Numbered from the stretch's first letter, positions 6,628-16,094 are shown. The stretch: 64,000 nucleotides of DNA from an uncultured Oscillospiraceae bacterium (GCA_934446355.1 CAKSEC010000001.1:186001-250000), one strand, 5' to 3'. Notes: generated by a model from the sequence alone, not told the origin. Translations and numbers: made by a program.

Positions 6628-8568
6628 ATGATAAAAGTAACACTGGAAAACGGCGAGATCAAGGAGTTCGACGCTCCGCTGTCCGCATTCGATGCGGCAA
6701 GAGAACTTGGCGAGGCAAAGACGGCCTGTGCCGCAGAGATCGATGGAAAAGTCTGCGACCTGCGCACGACATTGACTGACGGCTGCACCGTAAAGTTCCT
6801 CACATTCGACACCGATCAGGGTCAGAGGGCATTCAACCACACCGCCTCCCACATTCTTGCGCAGGCAGTAAAACGCCTTTTCCCCTCCGCCAAGCTTGCG
6901 ATAGGTCCGGCTATCGAGAACGGCTTCTATTACGATTTCGACACCACCGAGCCATTCACCACCGATACCCTCGCGAAGCTTGAAGCAGAAATGAAGAAGA
7001 TCGTCAAGGAGTCCATCAGGCTCGAACATTTCACCATGGCTCCCGATGAAGCAATAAAGTTCCTTGAAGAACAGGACGAGCCGTACAAGGTCGAGCTGTG
7101 CCGTGAGCACGCAGACAAGGGCGAGCCCATCTCTTTCTACAAGCAGGGCGATTTCACCGACCTGTGCGCAGGTCCGCACCTCATGTCCACATCTCCTGTC
7201 AAGGCATTCAAGCTGACCTCCGTCACCGGCGCATACTGGCGCGGAAGCGAGAAGAACAAAATGCTCACACGTATCTACGGCACAGCGTTCCCCTCAAAGG
7301 ACGCCCTCAACGCTCATCTTGAAGCGCTTGAAGACGCAAAACGCCGCGACCACAACAAGATAGGCAGAGAACTTGAATATTTCACCACCGTTGACTACAT
7401 CGGTCAGGGTCTGCCGATAATGCTCCCCAAGGGCGCAAAGGTCATTCAGATACTGCAGAGATGGGTCGAGGATACCGAGGCAAAGAAGGGCTGCCAACTC
7501 ACCAAGACCCCGTATATGGCAAAGCGCGAACTTTACAAGATCTCCGGTCACTGGGATCATTACCTTGACGGTATGTTCGTTATGGGCGACCCCAACGATG
7601 AAACCAAGGAATGCTTCGCACTCCGCCCCATGACCTGCCCGTTCCAGTATCAGGTATTCCTGAACAGACAGCGCAGCTACCGTGACCTGCCCATGCGCCT
7701 GACCGAAACCTCCACGCTCTTCCGCAACGAGGACAGCGGCGAAATGCACGGCCTTATCAGAGTACGCCAGTTCACGATAACCGAGGGACATTATATCCTC
7801 CGCCCCGAGCAGCTTGAAGACGAGTTCAGAAACTGCCTTGAGCTTGCAAAATACTTCCTCGGCACTGTCGGACTTCTTGAGGACTGCACATTCCGCTTCT
7901 CACAGTGGGATCCCGCAAACCCCAAGAATAAGTACGAGGGCACTCCCGAACAGTGGGAAAAGGCTCAGTCCACAATGAAGACTATCCTTGACGACCTCGG
8001 CGTAGAATACACCATCGGTATAGACGAAGCCGCATTCTACGGCCCGAAGCTTGATGTTCAGTACAAGAACGTTTTCGGCAAGGAAGACACTCTGGTAACT
8101 ATCCAGATAGATATGCTCCTCGCACAGCGTTTCGGCATGGAATATGTCGATGTTGACGGCACAAAGAAGAATCCTTATATTATCCACCGTACAAGCCTTG
8201 GCTGCTTCGAGCGTACTCTCGCATACCTGCTCGAAAAGTACGCCGGCGCACTCCCGCTGTGGATGTCGCCTGAGCAGGTACGTATCCTGCCGATAACCGA
8301 CCGTGCAAAGGAATATGCAGAAAGCATCGCCGCACGCTTCGACGATATGAATATCCGTGTGACAGTCGATAACCGTAACGAAAAGATAGGCTATAAGATA
8401 CGTCAGGCTCAGCTTGAAAAGATACCCTATTTCTTCATCATCGGCGACAAGGAAGTCGAGGACAAGACTGTATCCCTGCGTTCACGCAAAGACGGCGACC
8501 TCGGTGCATCTCCGCTTGAGGACGTTATCGCCAAGATACTCAAGGAAAACGCAGAAAAAACACGCTGA
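6628..8568 (+). CDS. thrS: Threonyl-tRNA synthetase
   Basis: 646 residues from MIKVTLENGEIKEF, chosen because GGAAAGGAAG lies 7-8 bases upstream; a longer frame from 6568 adds 20 residues outside the family. Domains in order: TGS (1-62), the editing domain with the HTASHILAQAVKRLFP motif, the class II catalytic core and the C-terminal anticodon-binding domain (EQVRILPITDRAKEYA). It charges tRNA-Thr with threonine and ATP in the cytoplasm. The usual RPMNCPxH zinc motif reads RPMTCPFQ; the later zinc histidines appear retained (EGHYI, IIHRTSLG). The RPMTCPFQ form may mark a ThrRS subfamily. Probably cotranscribed with the SseB-like gene. Confidence 0.97.
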   Translation: MIKVTLENGEIKEFDAPLSAFDAARELGEAKTACAAEIDGKVCDLRTTLTDGCTVKFLTFDTDQGQRAFNHTASHILAQAVKRLFPSAKLAIGPAIENGFYYDFDTTEPFTTDTLAKLEAEMKKIVKESIRLEHFTMAPDEAIKFLEEQDEPYKVELCREHADKGEPISFYKQGDFTDLCAGPHLMSTSPVKAFKLTSVTGAYWRGSEKNKMLTRIYGTAFPSKDALNAHLEALEDAKRRDHNKIGRELEYFTTVDYIGQGLPIMLPKGAKVIQILQRWVEDTEAKKGCQLTKTPYMAKRELYKISGHWDHYLDGMFVMGDPNDETKECFALRPMTCPFQYQVFLNRQRSYRDLPMRLTETSTLFRNEDSGEMHGLIRVRQFTITEGHYILRPEQLEDEFRNCLELAKYFLGTVGLLEDCTFRFSQWDPANPKNKYEGTPEQWEKAQSTMKTILDDLGVEYTIGIDEAAFYGPKLDVQYKNVFGKEDTLVTIQIDMLLAQRFGMEYVDVDGTKKNPYIIHRTSLGCFERTLAYLLEKYAGALPLWMSPEQVRILPITDRAKEYAESIAARFDDMNIRVTVDNRNEKIGYKIRQAQLEKIPYFFIIGDKEVEDKTVSLRSRKDGDLGASPLEDVIAKILKENAEKTR

Positions 8569-8600
8569 TCCCCCGATAAATTCAGAAAGGTAACGATAAT

Positions 8601-9092
8601 ATGGCTAATCAGAATCTTACCCCCGAACAGATCAAGGCGTTCAACAAGGCTCTTGAAGAAAGAATAACCGAAGCCAACAAGGACAAGACCAAGTGGAAAG
8701 CGCTTCTTCCCGACCTGATGGCTGCTGAGGTGTTCGCTGTTGCCGCCCTGAGCGACCAGACAGACGCCAACGGCAACCGCCTGCTCAACATCATGATGAT
8801 AACCAACAAGGACGGTCAGCAGATAATCCCGTTCTTCACCTCTCCCGCACGTATGTCTGTTCTCGCAACTCCTGAGCGCAAGAGTTTCAACTGCATGAAG
8901 ATGAACACTGTTCGTCTGTTTCAGGCAATAAAGGGAAAGACTGCCGTGCTGAACCCCGGTTCTACCTGCGGCAGAATTTTCACCCCGTTCGAGATGAATC
9001 TTCTCGTGATGGAGAATAAGGAACTTCTCAGCAAGAAGCCCGAAGCCCCCGCAAACCCCATCGCCCCCACCGATACTCTGGTAGAAGATTGA
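8601..9092 (+). CDS. SseB-like N-terminal domain protein
   Basis: 163 residues. The central part (FAVAALSD...LNIMMITNKDGQQIIPFFTSPARMSVL) matches the pattern of the SseB protein N-terminal domain, a small alpha/beta fold of unclear role common in Firmicutes and Actinobacteria. The C-terminus is Pro/Ala-rich (KKPEAPANPIAPTDT). It lies 32 bases after thrS with an AGAAAGG ribosome site, so it probably shares the thrS transcript, which ends at the hairpin at 9116-9147. No enzyme motif is visible. Confidence 0.7.
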   Translation: MANQNLTPEQIKAFNKALEERITEANKDKTKWKALLPDLMAAEVFAVAALSDQTDANGNRLLNIMMITNKDGQQIIPFFTSPARMSVLATPERKSFNCMKMNTVRLFQAIKGKTAVLNPGSTCGRIFTPFEMNLLVMENKELLSKKPEAPANPIAPTDTLVED

Positions 9093-9115
9093 CCCGACGC
9101 TATCGAATAACCCAA

Positions 9116-9147
9116 ACGCTCCCCACCGGAAACCCGATGGGGAGCGT
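9116..9147. terminator. Bidirectional terminator between convergent operons
   Basis: A 10-bp perfect stem ACGCTCCCCA/TGGGGAGCGT with a 12-base loop, followed by ATAATTTA on the plus strand and preceded by AAA. It separates the thrS operon from the opposing lysC-to-M14 operon. Confidence 0.8.
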
Positions 9148-9161
9148 ATAATTTAGTCTGT

Positions 9162-10097
9162 TTATTTATGCAGCCTCTTTATCAGCTTAAACACCGTAGT
9201 ATTCTCCATAACCAGCGGCGATTCATGCGCAAAGAAGATTATTCCGTCCGCCGGAGCCTTGACCTCGCATATGACCTCTCCCTCATACGGGTGAACGATA
9301 TGCGCCAGAACATCTCCCTTTTCGACCTCGTCCCCGCAGCGGCGCAGTGTCCGGTATATTCCCGCAGCACCACACTTGATGTTCATCATATCGTCCTCGT
9401 CGATTATGGTACCCATGTACCCGCCGTGGCACTTGTACTTTATCATGCCCATTCTCGACAAAAACCGCAGCACAGCGGAAACGCCCTGCTCAGCGGAATC
9501 CTCCACAATGCTCTCCGTAGCGTTAGTATATACCGAAAACGCCGAAGTACCGTGCACCTGCCAGTTGTAGTTCAGCGTTGACTGATCCATAGCCGATGGG
9601 GTCCTCAGCACCACGTATGGCAGCCCGAACAGGTTCGCAAGACTGGTGCTCTCCTTGCAGGTTTTCATCATTCGCACATGGGGCACGAACATTCCCGAAA
9701 TATAGAAGCTAGCAAACTGAATGCCATACTGATACCTGCATATCTCCGCAAATACTCCCGCAGCTATCCTTTCCGTGGTTTCGCCGTCAGGGTTTCCGGG
9801 GAACATTCTGTTGATATCCGTATTATCCAGACACCAGAAGCGTTTGCCGATATTCGTTGCATAGCTGTTCAGCGAGGGTATTATCAGTATCTCACGGTCG
9901 TAGGATATGCAGCCTTTTTTTTCAAGCATTTCAAGCGTTTTCACCAGTTGACTGCACATATAAAGCTGCTGTATCTCGTTTCCTCTCAGCGAGCCTATGA
10001 TACAGCAGGACTTTTCGCCCTTTCCGAAGCGATAGCCCATCACCCTGAAATCGTCACGATACGGCGACGAAAGACTGAATATGATATCCTTTTTCAA
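9162..10097 (-). CDS. M14/AstE-like deacylase homologue lacking zinc ligands (probable pseudoenzyme)
   Basis: 311 residues, colinear with the aspartoacylase/succinylglutamate desuccinylase-like protein at 36226-37161 of the same length. That protein keeps the zinc motifs HGDE and DIHA. Here the first motif reads LRGNE (His to Arg) and the second region reads FASFYISG, with Asp and His both gone; the region of the catalytic Glu is also altered (VIEMG replaced). The substrate-arginine motif DxNR is retained (DINRMFPG) and so is the C-terminal barrel domain (PADGIIFFAHESPLVMENT). It therefore keeps the fold but probably cannot hydrolyse by the normal mechanism; a binding or regulatory role is inferred. 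Last gene of the lysC operon, 26 bases after the NYN gene. Confidence 0.75.
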   Translation of the reverse strand: MKKDIIFSLSSPYRDDFRVMGYRFGKGEKSCCIIGSLRGNEIQQLYMCSQLVKTLEMLEKKGCISYDREILIIPSLNSYATNIGKRFWCLDNTDINRMFPGNPDGETTERIAAGVFAEICRYQYGIQFASFYISGMFVPHVRMMKTCKESTSLANLFGLPYVVLRTPSAMDQSTLNYNWQVHGTSAFSVYTNATESIVEDSAEQGVSAVLRFLSRMGMIKYKCHGGYMGTIIDEDDMMNIKCGAAGIYRTLRRCGDEVEKGDVLAHIVHPYEGEVICEVKAPADGIIFFAHESPLVMENTTVFKLIKRLHK

Positions 10098-10123
10098 TGC
10101 TCCTGCCTCACATTCCTGCCGGC

Positions 10124-12040
10124 TTATTCAGTCGGACTGATATGGTACCTGTCCGCCCTTACGCCGTCGATAGCGTTTATGAAATCCGTGAATCTTGCAA
10201 AGCCGTAATTCCGATAGTCGAAGCCCTCGAACCGCTCTTTCAGCTTGATACCGAGAGCCCTTATGCTGTGGCTGCCCTCGCTGCGTGCGAACTCGTTCAC
10301 GAACTGCTCTATTTCCTCTGTCTGCTTTGCAAATTCATCGCTTATATACAGCTTGTTGTTGCGTATCACCGTGCCGCTCAGCTCAGCGGCAAGCTTTCTC
10401 ATCGAGGAGAAGCCCAGCAGCGAAAGGAAATCCCTGCCGTATTTCGCCGACAGCATATTCCCCAGCTTAGAAAGACTGCCGCCGTTCTCTGAAGCAGCCA
10501 CGAACTGCAGTATATCGCGCTTCACCGCATTAAGTTCCGGCTTTTCCTGCTCGATTTGAACCTGCTCCACCTGCTCACCCTGCGGCTCGCTTTCAGCCTG
10601 CTGCTCCTGAGCGCTTTCAGGTATTGCAGCTTCCTGCTGTACCGTCACATCATCGCCCTGCGCCTTATTCTCCGCCGTATAAGCCCGATTCCTGCTCACC
10701 CTTATTTCCGGAACAGAAGCCAGCAGCGATTTCAGGTCGGCAAAGCCCAGCGCCGTGATGTAGCCCTTACCGTACACGCCGATAAGTTCGTTGTTGAGCT
10801 GCCCCACATTGCCGCCGTCCGGCATATTCTCCGCCGCATACTGACGAATGCGTGCCGTCACTGCCGCAAGGTCAGGACCCGGAAGCCCTGCCGGCTTTTC
10901 CGGTGCAGCCTCCGCCGAAGCAAGATACACCCGATTGCCGTCCGTCCTCACCTCTGCCACTGAATCAAGCGCAGCCTTGAAGTCGCCGAAGCCCAGCGTG
11001 CGGAAATAATCCTTGCCGAAAATGCTCATCAGATGATTGTTGAGCTGACCTATATTGCCGCCGTCCGGCATATTGTCGCTCGCATAGGTGAGCACCTCTC
11101 TGCGGTATCCCTCTGCGGAAAGATCCGCTGCAGGCGGCTCACCGGCGGGCTTGACCAGAGTTCCCGTGCGGGTGAACTCAGGCAGCTTGTCTATGAACCG
11201 TGCGAATCTTCCGCTTCCGAACTTTGCGAAATCTATCTTGCCGAAGCGGCTGTTAAGGTAGCTTTCCAGCTTCAGCATATTGTCATGCTCCGGCTCGTGT
11301 TCACTGAGATATTCCGACATAGCCGCCGTGATAGCCTGCTGAGTTACCTCCTGCGGCTTCTCAACAACTGCGGGCGGCAGAGTGCGCTTCTTTCTCAGCG
11401 ACACGAACGTATTGCTGCGGCGCAGTTCCGGAAAACTGTCGATAAAGCTTGAAAATCTCTTATACCCAAGTTCGTTGAAATTGATGTTGCCGAACTTTGA
11501 CGTAAGCACTGCGCTTATTCTCGCAAGGTCAAGGCGCTCGTTCTGATTCTCGCTGACAAAGGCAAGCACTGCCTTTCTCACCGTAGCCTCGTCCTGCATT
11601 TCCTCCTGCTCGCCTATCTGGTTGAGGTAGCAGAAGTGATGGCAGCTGACCGTGAACGCCCTCGGCGTTTTCAGTTCGCCGATACCAACGACCAGCATTC
11701 CCGCCTCTCTCAGGCGGATAGCAAGACGTGTGAAGTCGCTGTCGCTCGTCACCAGCACAAAACCGTCCACATTTCCCGTATAAAGAATATCCATGGCGTC
11801 GATTATCATCGAAAAATCCGTGGCATTCTTTCCCGCGATATAGCTGCACTGCTGAACCGGCATTATTGAGTAGTTTATAGCGGGATTGTGCCAGCCGTTG
11901 CCGCCCTTTTCCCAGTCGCCGTATACTCTCTTGTATGTCGGCACGCCGTACTTCTGCACCTCGCTCATCACGAACTGCGCATATTTGGCGGAAACGTTAT
12001 CGCTGTCGATAAGCACCGCAAGTCTTTTTTCTTCTGACAT
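10124..12040 (-). CDS. NYN nuclease domain protein with six LOTUS-like repeats
   Basis: 638 residues. The N-terminal 150 residues form a NYN (PIN-like) domain with acidic residues in AVLIDSDNVS, KNATDFSMIIDAMDIL and VTSDSDF. About six repeats of 60-80 residues follow, each patterned like an OST-HTH/LOTUS winged helix (for example LARISAVLTSKFGNINFNEL and KLESYLNSRFGKIDFAKFG, later NNHLMSIFGKDYFRTLGF). Proteins of this plan bind RNA and may cleave it. A Glu/Gln-rich linker separates repeats 4 and 5. The start has AGAGGT upstream. It lies between the NUDIX gene and the degenerate M14 gene in one operon. The six-repeat array is longer than the one or two units usual in bacterial NYN-LOTUS proteins. 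Confidence 0.8.
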   Translation of the reverse strand: MSEEKRLAVLIDSDNVSAKYAQFVMSEVQKYGVPTYKRVYGDWEKGGNGWHNPAINYSIMPVQQCSYIAGKNATDFSMIIDAMDILYTGNVDGFVLVTSDSDFTRLAIRLREAGMLVVGIGELKTPRAFTVSCHHFCYLNQIGEQEEMQDEATVRKAVLAFVSENQNERLDLARISAVLTSKFGNINFNELGYKRFSSFIDSFPELRRSNTFVSLRKKRTLPPAVVEKPQEVTQQAITAAMSEYLSEHEPEHDNMLKLESYLNSRFGKIDFAKFGSGRFARFIDKLPEFTRTGTLVKPAGEPPAADLSAEGYRREVLTYASDNMPDGGNIGQLNNHLMSIFGKDYFRTLGFGDFKAALDSVAEVRTDGNRVYLASAEAAPEKPAGLPGPDLAAVTARIRQYAAENMPDGGNVGQLNNELIGVYGKGYITALGFADLKSLLASVPEIRVSRNRAYTAENKAQGDDVTVQQEAAIPESAQEQQAESEPQGEQVEQVQIEQEKPELNAVKRDILQFVAASENGGSLSKLGNMLSAKYGRDFLSLLGFSSMRKLAAELSGTVIRNNKLYISDEFAKQTEEIEQFVNEFARSEGSHSIRALGIKLKERFEGFDYRNYGFARFTDFINAIDGVRADRYHISPTE

Positions 12041-12068
12041 TGTTACCTCTGTTCACTATATCCTGCCC

Positions 12069-12593
12069 TTAATGCTCACGAATGGCGCCGTATGGCTGAT
12101 CGGCTGTGCGGAACACCGTCGAAATATACTCCTTGAAATAGGGAATGAACTCCCCGCTGTCTATCATCGAATATATTTCTTCCTCGTCAGCCCATTTCAC
12201 TCCCTTGACTTCCTCAAACTGAAGCTTCAGCTTGGTGATATCCGGATCAGCCTTGACAATGAACCAGTCGTCAAAGCCCTCGTCATAGCTTACTGAAAAA
12301 TGCGGACGAACGCCGTTCAGGTCGAGCGTCACGCCTATTTCCTCACGCACCTCTCGCATTGCCGCCTGTGCGCTGCTTTCACCTGAAACCACCGAGCCGC
12401 CTGCGCTCACGTCCCACAGATCAGGGAATCCCTTTTTGAACGGCTGCCGCTGCTGCACCAGCATTCTTCCGTCCGACCCGATAATGCAGACGTGCACCAC
12501 AAGATGAAATCCACCCTCAGGGATAGGCTGCCCTCTGACGATAGTCTGCCCGGTCTTTTTCCTGTTCATGTCATAGACGTCCCAAAACTCCAT
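12069..12593 (-). CDS. NUDIX hydrolase (YfcD/Idi-like)
   Basis: 174 residues. The complete NUDIX box is present (GGSVVSGESSAQAAMREVREEIGV), giving the metal-binding REVREE core. The N-terminal EFWDVYDMNRKKTGQTIVRG resembles the NUDIX branch related to isopentenyl diphosphate isomerase and YfcD. It should hydrolyse or isomerise a nucleoside- or prenyl-diphosphate; the substrate cannot be told from sequence. It lies 15 bases after thyA, which makes a nucleotide-pool role possible. Confidence 0.85.
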   Translation of the reverse strand: MEFWDVYDMNRKKTGQTIVRGQPIPEGGFHLVVHVCIIGSDGRMLVQQRQPFKKGFPDLWDVSAGGSVVSGESSAQAAMREVREEIGVTLDLNGVRPHFSVSYDEGFDDWFIVKADPDITKLKLQFEEVKGVKWADEEEIYSMIDSGEFIPYFKEYISTVFRTADQPYGAIREH

Positions 12594-12608
12594 AGTACAC
12601 CCCTTCCG

Positions 12609-13436
12609 TCAGATGGCAACAGGTATCCTGTCGTTAAATTCGTGATATTGATAATCCACCGCCGTGAAGCTGTTTTTCGTGAATTTATAGAAATCCGTGA
12701 TATCCTCCACCAGCATTTTCGGCGCAGGATAAGGCTTCTTTTCTATCAGCCTTTTCACTGCGTCCACATGGCGGTCGTAAATATGTGCGTCCGCTATCAC
12801 ATGAACCAGTTCCCCCGGCACAAGCCCCGAAGCCTTTGCGAACATAGTCAGCAGCGCAGCGTACTGGCACACGTTCCAGTTGTTCGCCGTCAGCATATCC
12901 TGCGACCGCTGATTGAGTATCCCGTTGAGCGTATCCCCCGTCACATTGAACGTCATCGAATACGCACACGGCGCAAGAGCCATCTCGCTGAGGTCCGCAT
13001 GATTATACATATTCGTCATGATTCGCCGGCTGCCGGGGTCGTGCTTCAGGTCATAAAGCACCTTGTCCACTTGGTCAAATTCACCCTCCGGAAAATGGTG
13101 CTTTACACCCAGCTGATAGCCGTAAGCCTTGCCGATAGTGCCGTTCTCGTCCGCCCATGCGTCCCATATGTGGGAATCAAGGTCAGCCACCCTGTTGGAC
13201 TTCTTCTGATATATCCACAGTATCTCGTTTATGGCAGAACGGTAGTATATCCGGCGCAGCGTCATTATCGGAAATTCTTTTCTCAGGTCGTACCTGTTGA
13301 CGATGCAGAACTTCTTTATCGTATGCGCCGGAGTCCCGTCCTCCCATCTTGGTCTGACGGAACGGTCCTCGTCCGAAATGCCGTTCTCTAAGATATCACG
13401 GCAGTTCTCAATAAAAAGTTCATCTGCAAGGCTCAT
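12609..13436 (-). CDS. thyA: Thymidylate synthase
   Basis: 275 residues, close to the usual 264-280. The catalytic Cys is C157 in LAPCAYSM; the DPGSRRIM phosphate-binding segment, the RSQD motif and the C-terminal PVAI (usually PVAV) are present. It converts dUMP to dTMP using methylenetetrahydrofolate. No dihydrofolate reductase gene is adjacent. Twenty bases separate it from the upstream DUF115-like gene and 15 from the NUDIX gene, so it is part of the lysC operon. Confidence 0.97.
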   Translation of the reverse strand: MSLADELFIENCRDILENGISDEDRSVRPRWEDGTPAHTIKKFCIVNRYDLRKEFPIMTLRRIYYRSAINEILWIYQKKSNRVADLDSHIWDAWADENGTIGKAYGYQLGVKHHFPEGEFDQVDKVLYDLKHDPGSRRIMTNMYNHADLSEMALAPCAYSMTFNVTGDTLNGILNQRSQDMLTANNWNVCQYAALLTMFAKASGLVPGELVHVIADAHIYDRHVDAVKRLIEKKPYPAPKMLVEDITDFYKFTKNSFTAVDYQYHEFNDRIPVAI

Positions 13437-13456
13437 TCTGTTTCTCCTTTATGGCG

Positions 13457-14653
13457 TCATATCCTGCCGAATATTGAGGAAGCTGAGAGGTCGATGCTCT
13501 CAAACGGCTGATTCTCCAGCGACGAAAGCCCGCTGGTGCTGCACATCGAAATTAGCTTCGAGCCATTCGCGCCTGCGTAACTCTTTATCTTCTCGATAAG
13601 CTGCACAGCCCCTGTCGGGAAGCCCGTAACGCTGCCCTCTGCCGGCTTGGTTTCAACGCCGTTTTCGTCAATGCACAGCGGGAATATTCCGTCCCAGCCA
13701 TACAGATATATCTCGCTGAATCCCATATACAGCGCAAGCTGTATCATGACGTACATAGGCATTATCCTAGCCGTGTCATATACCGCCTGAGCCTCCTGAA
13801 AAGAGGGAAGCCCGTTTATCAGCCCTGCGCCGAGAGTATTGATATAAGTGGGCTTTTTCTTGAACTTATCCTCAAACACCTTTATTCTGCCGTCAATGAA
13901 GCATTCCATTCCCTCGATATATTTTCCGTTTCCTAAGTAAGAGGAAGCCTCCGTCAGCAGATAAAATTCCGGCCGCTGCGGCGTGCGTGTGAAGAAATCG
14001 CAGAACTCGTTGCAGGCGAATGCGTGCTCGTTCATCAGCGAATTAAGCTCGTCGAGCTTCGCACTTACGCTGCCGAGAATAAAGCACCTCTGCCCTTTCA
14101 TCTTGTCCTTGTACGCAGTCAGCTGCGCAGCCGTGCTGTTCTCCATGCCGCCCGCGCGCTTTCCGTCCGCAGCGAGAGCCTTTGCCAGCTTCTTTCCCGC
14201 AAGCGACATACCAAGCCCCACCGGCTCGTTCATCTCGCAATAGCCGTTCTGGCTGTACCCGCACTTAGCTCTAAGCGCAGCCGCAATGCCCGCAGAGGTC
14301 GACTGAACGCCCTGCATTCCCGCAAGCTGCAGTTCAAGGGGAGTGAACGGCGCAATGATCAGCGCATAGAATGACGAAGCCTTGCCGTTCAGTTCAGTGA
14401 TGAAGCGTATATCCTGCTCCTCAGACACCTCGCTTTCAGAAGCAGTCGCCCTGAAAGCGATATCCGGTACTTTCACGCCCTTGCGCCGAAGCTGCTCTAT
14501 CGCCTGAGTAAGCACTCCGTAGTCCTCACCGCCGCCGATGATGACCAGCTTCTTCTGACCGATGTTCTCAATATTCTTTATGATATGATTCTTGTATGCG
14601 GAAAGCTTTGCTTTCTTCATTCCGTCGTCTGTCATGTATGCCGTATGATCCAT
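13457..14653 (-). CDS. DUF115/MptE-like protein
   Basis: 398 residues. The middle (KGQRCFILGSVSAKLDELNSL) and the later QLALYMGFSEIYLYGWD are typical of the DUF115 superfamily (6-hydroxymethylpterin pyrophosphokinase MptE-like), which includes motility-associated Maf proteins and glycan-related enzymes. An N-terminal domain of about 160 residues (KKLVIIGGGEDYGVL) looks like a nucleotide-binding fold. No transmembrane segment is seen. The nearby flagellin locus makes a role in flagellin glycosylation worth considering, but the gene sits in a metabolic operon between lysC and thyA, so that is only inference. Confidence 0.55.
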   Translation of the reverse strand: MDHTAYMTDDGMKKAKLSAYKNHIIKNIENIGQKKLVIIGGGEDYGVLTQAIEQLRRKGVKVPDIAFRATASESEVSEEQDIRFITELNGKASSFYALIIAPFTPLELQLAGMQGVQSTSAGIAAALRAKCGYSQNGYCEMNEPVGLGMSLAGKKLAKALAADGKRAGGMENSTAAQLTAYKDKMKGQRCFILGSVSAKLDELNSLMNEHAFACNEFCDFFTRTPQRPEFYLLTEASSYLGNGKYIEGMECFIDGRIKVFEDKFKKKPTYINTLGAGLINGLPSFQEAQAVYDTARIMPMYVMIQLALYMGFSEIYLYGWDGIFPLCIDENGVETKPAEGSVTGFPTGAVQLIEKIKSYAGANGSKLISMCSTSGLSSLENQPFESIDLSASSIFGRI

Positions 14654-14706
14654 AATTCCGTCCCCCCATGATACCTATACCGTGCGCCGTTTGTGAATAG
14701 CCGTGC

Positions 14707-16029
14707 TTATTCGCTCAGCATGAACATATTGTAGATGACCTTTATAGCCTTCTCAAAATCGCCCGCTTCAATGCCGACGATAATGTTGAGCTCGCTCGAA
14801 CCCTGGTCTATCATGCGTATATTGATGTTTGCGTGAGAAAGCGCAGCGAATACTCTCGTTGCAGTACCCTTTACCGAGCGCATTCCACGTCCAACGACAG
14901 CGATAAGCGCAAGACCATCTATTATTTCGTAGTGATCGGGTCTTACCACGTCCACAAGGCGTTCTGTAAGCTTCTCTCTCTGACCGTCAAGTTCAGCGGT
15001 GTTGACGATAACGCTCACCGTGTCTATACCAGTGGGCATATGCTCAGGGAATATCCCGTGATTCTCCAGAACCTGAAGCAGCTTGCGCAGGAAGCCCTTG
15101 TTGCTGTTCATTCTGTCCTTTTCGATAGAGATTACCGAGAAATTCTTCTTACCTGCAATACCCGTGATGATGTGCTCGCTTGCCGGTGCGGTCGCTGTCG
15201 GAACGATAAGCGTACCTGCGTCCTGCGGAGCGTTCGTGTTCTTTATATTTATCGGGATATTTGCGCTTCTTACCGGGAATATTGCGTCCTCATGGAGAAC
15301 GCCTGCGCCCATATACGAAAGCTCACGCAGTTCCGAATAAGTGATAACGCTGATACCCTCCGGATCCTCAACGATACGCGGGTCAGCAACGAGGAACCCG
15401 CTTACGTCCGTCCAGTTCTCATAAAGGTCAGCCTTTGCAGCCTTTGCCACAACAGAGCCCGTGAAATCGCTTCCGCCTCTGGAGAACGTCTTTATCGTGC
15501 CGTCGGGCATTGCGCCGTAGAATCCCGGAATGACCGCCTTAGGCGTTCTGTCGAGAAGCGCGCCCAGACAAGCGTTGGTTATCGCTCCATCGAATACACC
15601 CTTGCTGTCGAAGAAAATAGCCTTTGCAGCGTCCACGAACTCATATCCGAGGTAATTCGCAAGCACTATACCATTGAGATATTCACCGCGGCTTGCCGCA
15701 TAATCGCTGCCTGCGCCCGCACAGAAATTCTCACCTATCTTCTCGAATTCCTCATCAAGGCTGAGCGTAAGCCCCAGTTCTGCGATTATGCCGTTGAAGC
15801 GCTCCTTGATAGGTGCGAAGCTTTCTGCGAAATCCTTGCCGTGAACAGCCACCTCGTCATAGCAGCGGTACAGCATATCGGTGACCTTAGTGTCCTCCTT
15901 GAAACGCTTGCCCGGCGCTGACGGCACGACATAACGCCTTTCTGCGTCCGAACAGATTATGTCCTTTACCTTTTTGAACTGCTTTGCGTCAGCGAGCGAG
16001 CTGCCGCCGAACTTTACTACCTTACTCAT
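14707..16029 (-). CDS. lysC: Aspartate kinase
   Basis: 440 residues. The KFGGSS nucleotide motif is at residues 6-11, followed by FSRGGSDFTGS and two C-terminal ACT domains (KNFSVISIEKDRM and LALIAVVGRGM). It phosphorylates aspartate, the first step to lysine, threonine and methionine; the ACT domains imply feedback control by amino acids. It has its own sigma-A promoter at 16095-16123 and an AAGGGTC ribosome site. No lysine riboswitch was seen in the 66-base leader. First gene of a six-gene operon ending at 9162. Confidence 0.95.
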   Translation of the reverse strand: MSKVVKFGGSSLADAKQFKKVKDIICSDAERRYVVPSAPGKRFKEDTKVTDMLYRCYDEVAVHGKDFAESFAPIKERFNGIIAELGLTLSLDEEFEKIGENFCAGAGSDYAASRGEYLNGIVLANYLGYEFVDAAKAIFFDSKGVFDGAITNACLGALLDRTPKAVIPGFYGAMPDGTIKTFSRGGSDFTGSVVAKAAKADLYENWTDVSGFLVADPRIVEDPEGISVITYSELRELSYMGAGVLHEDAIFPVRSANIPINIKNTNAPQDAGTLIVPTATAPASEHIITGIAGKKNFSVISIEKDRMNSNKGFLRKLLQVLENHGIFPEHMPTGIDTVSVIVNTAELDGQREKLTERLVDVVRPDHYEIIDGLALIAVVGRGMRSVKGTATRVFAALSHANINIRMIDQGSSELNIIVGIEAGDFEKAIKVIYNMFMLSE

Positions 16030-16094
16030 AGTGAATGACCCTTTCTTTGTTTATATGTTTATATATTTATGCTTTAGATACACATATATATTTT

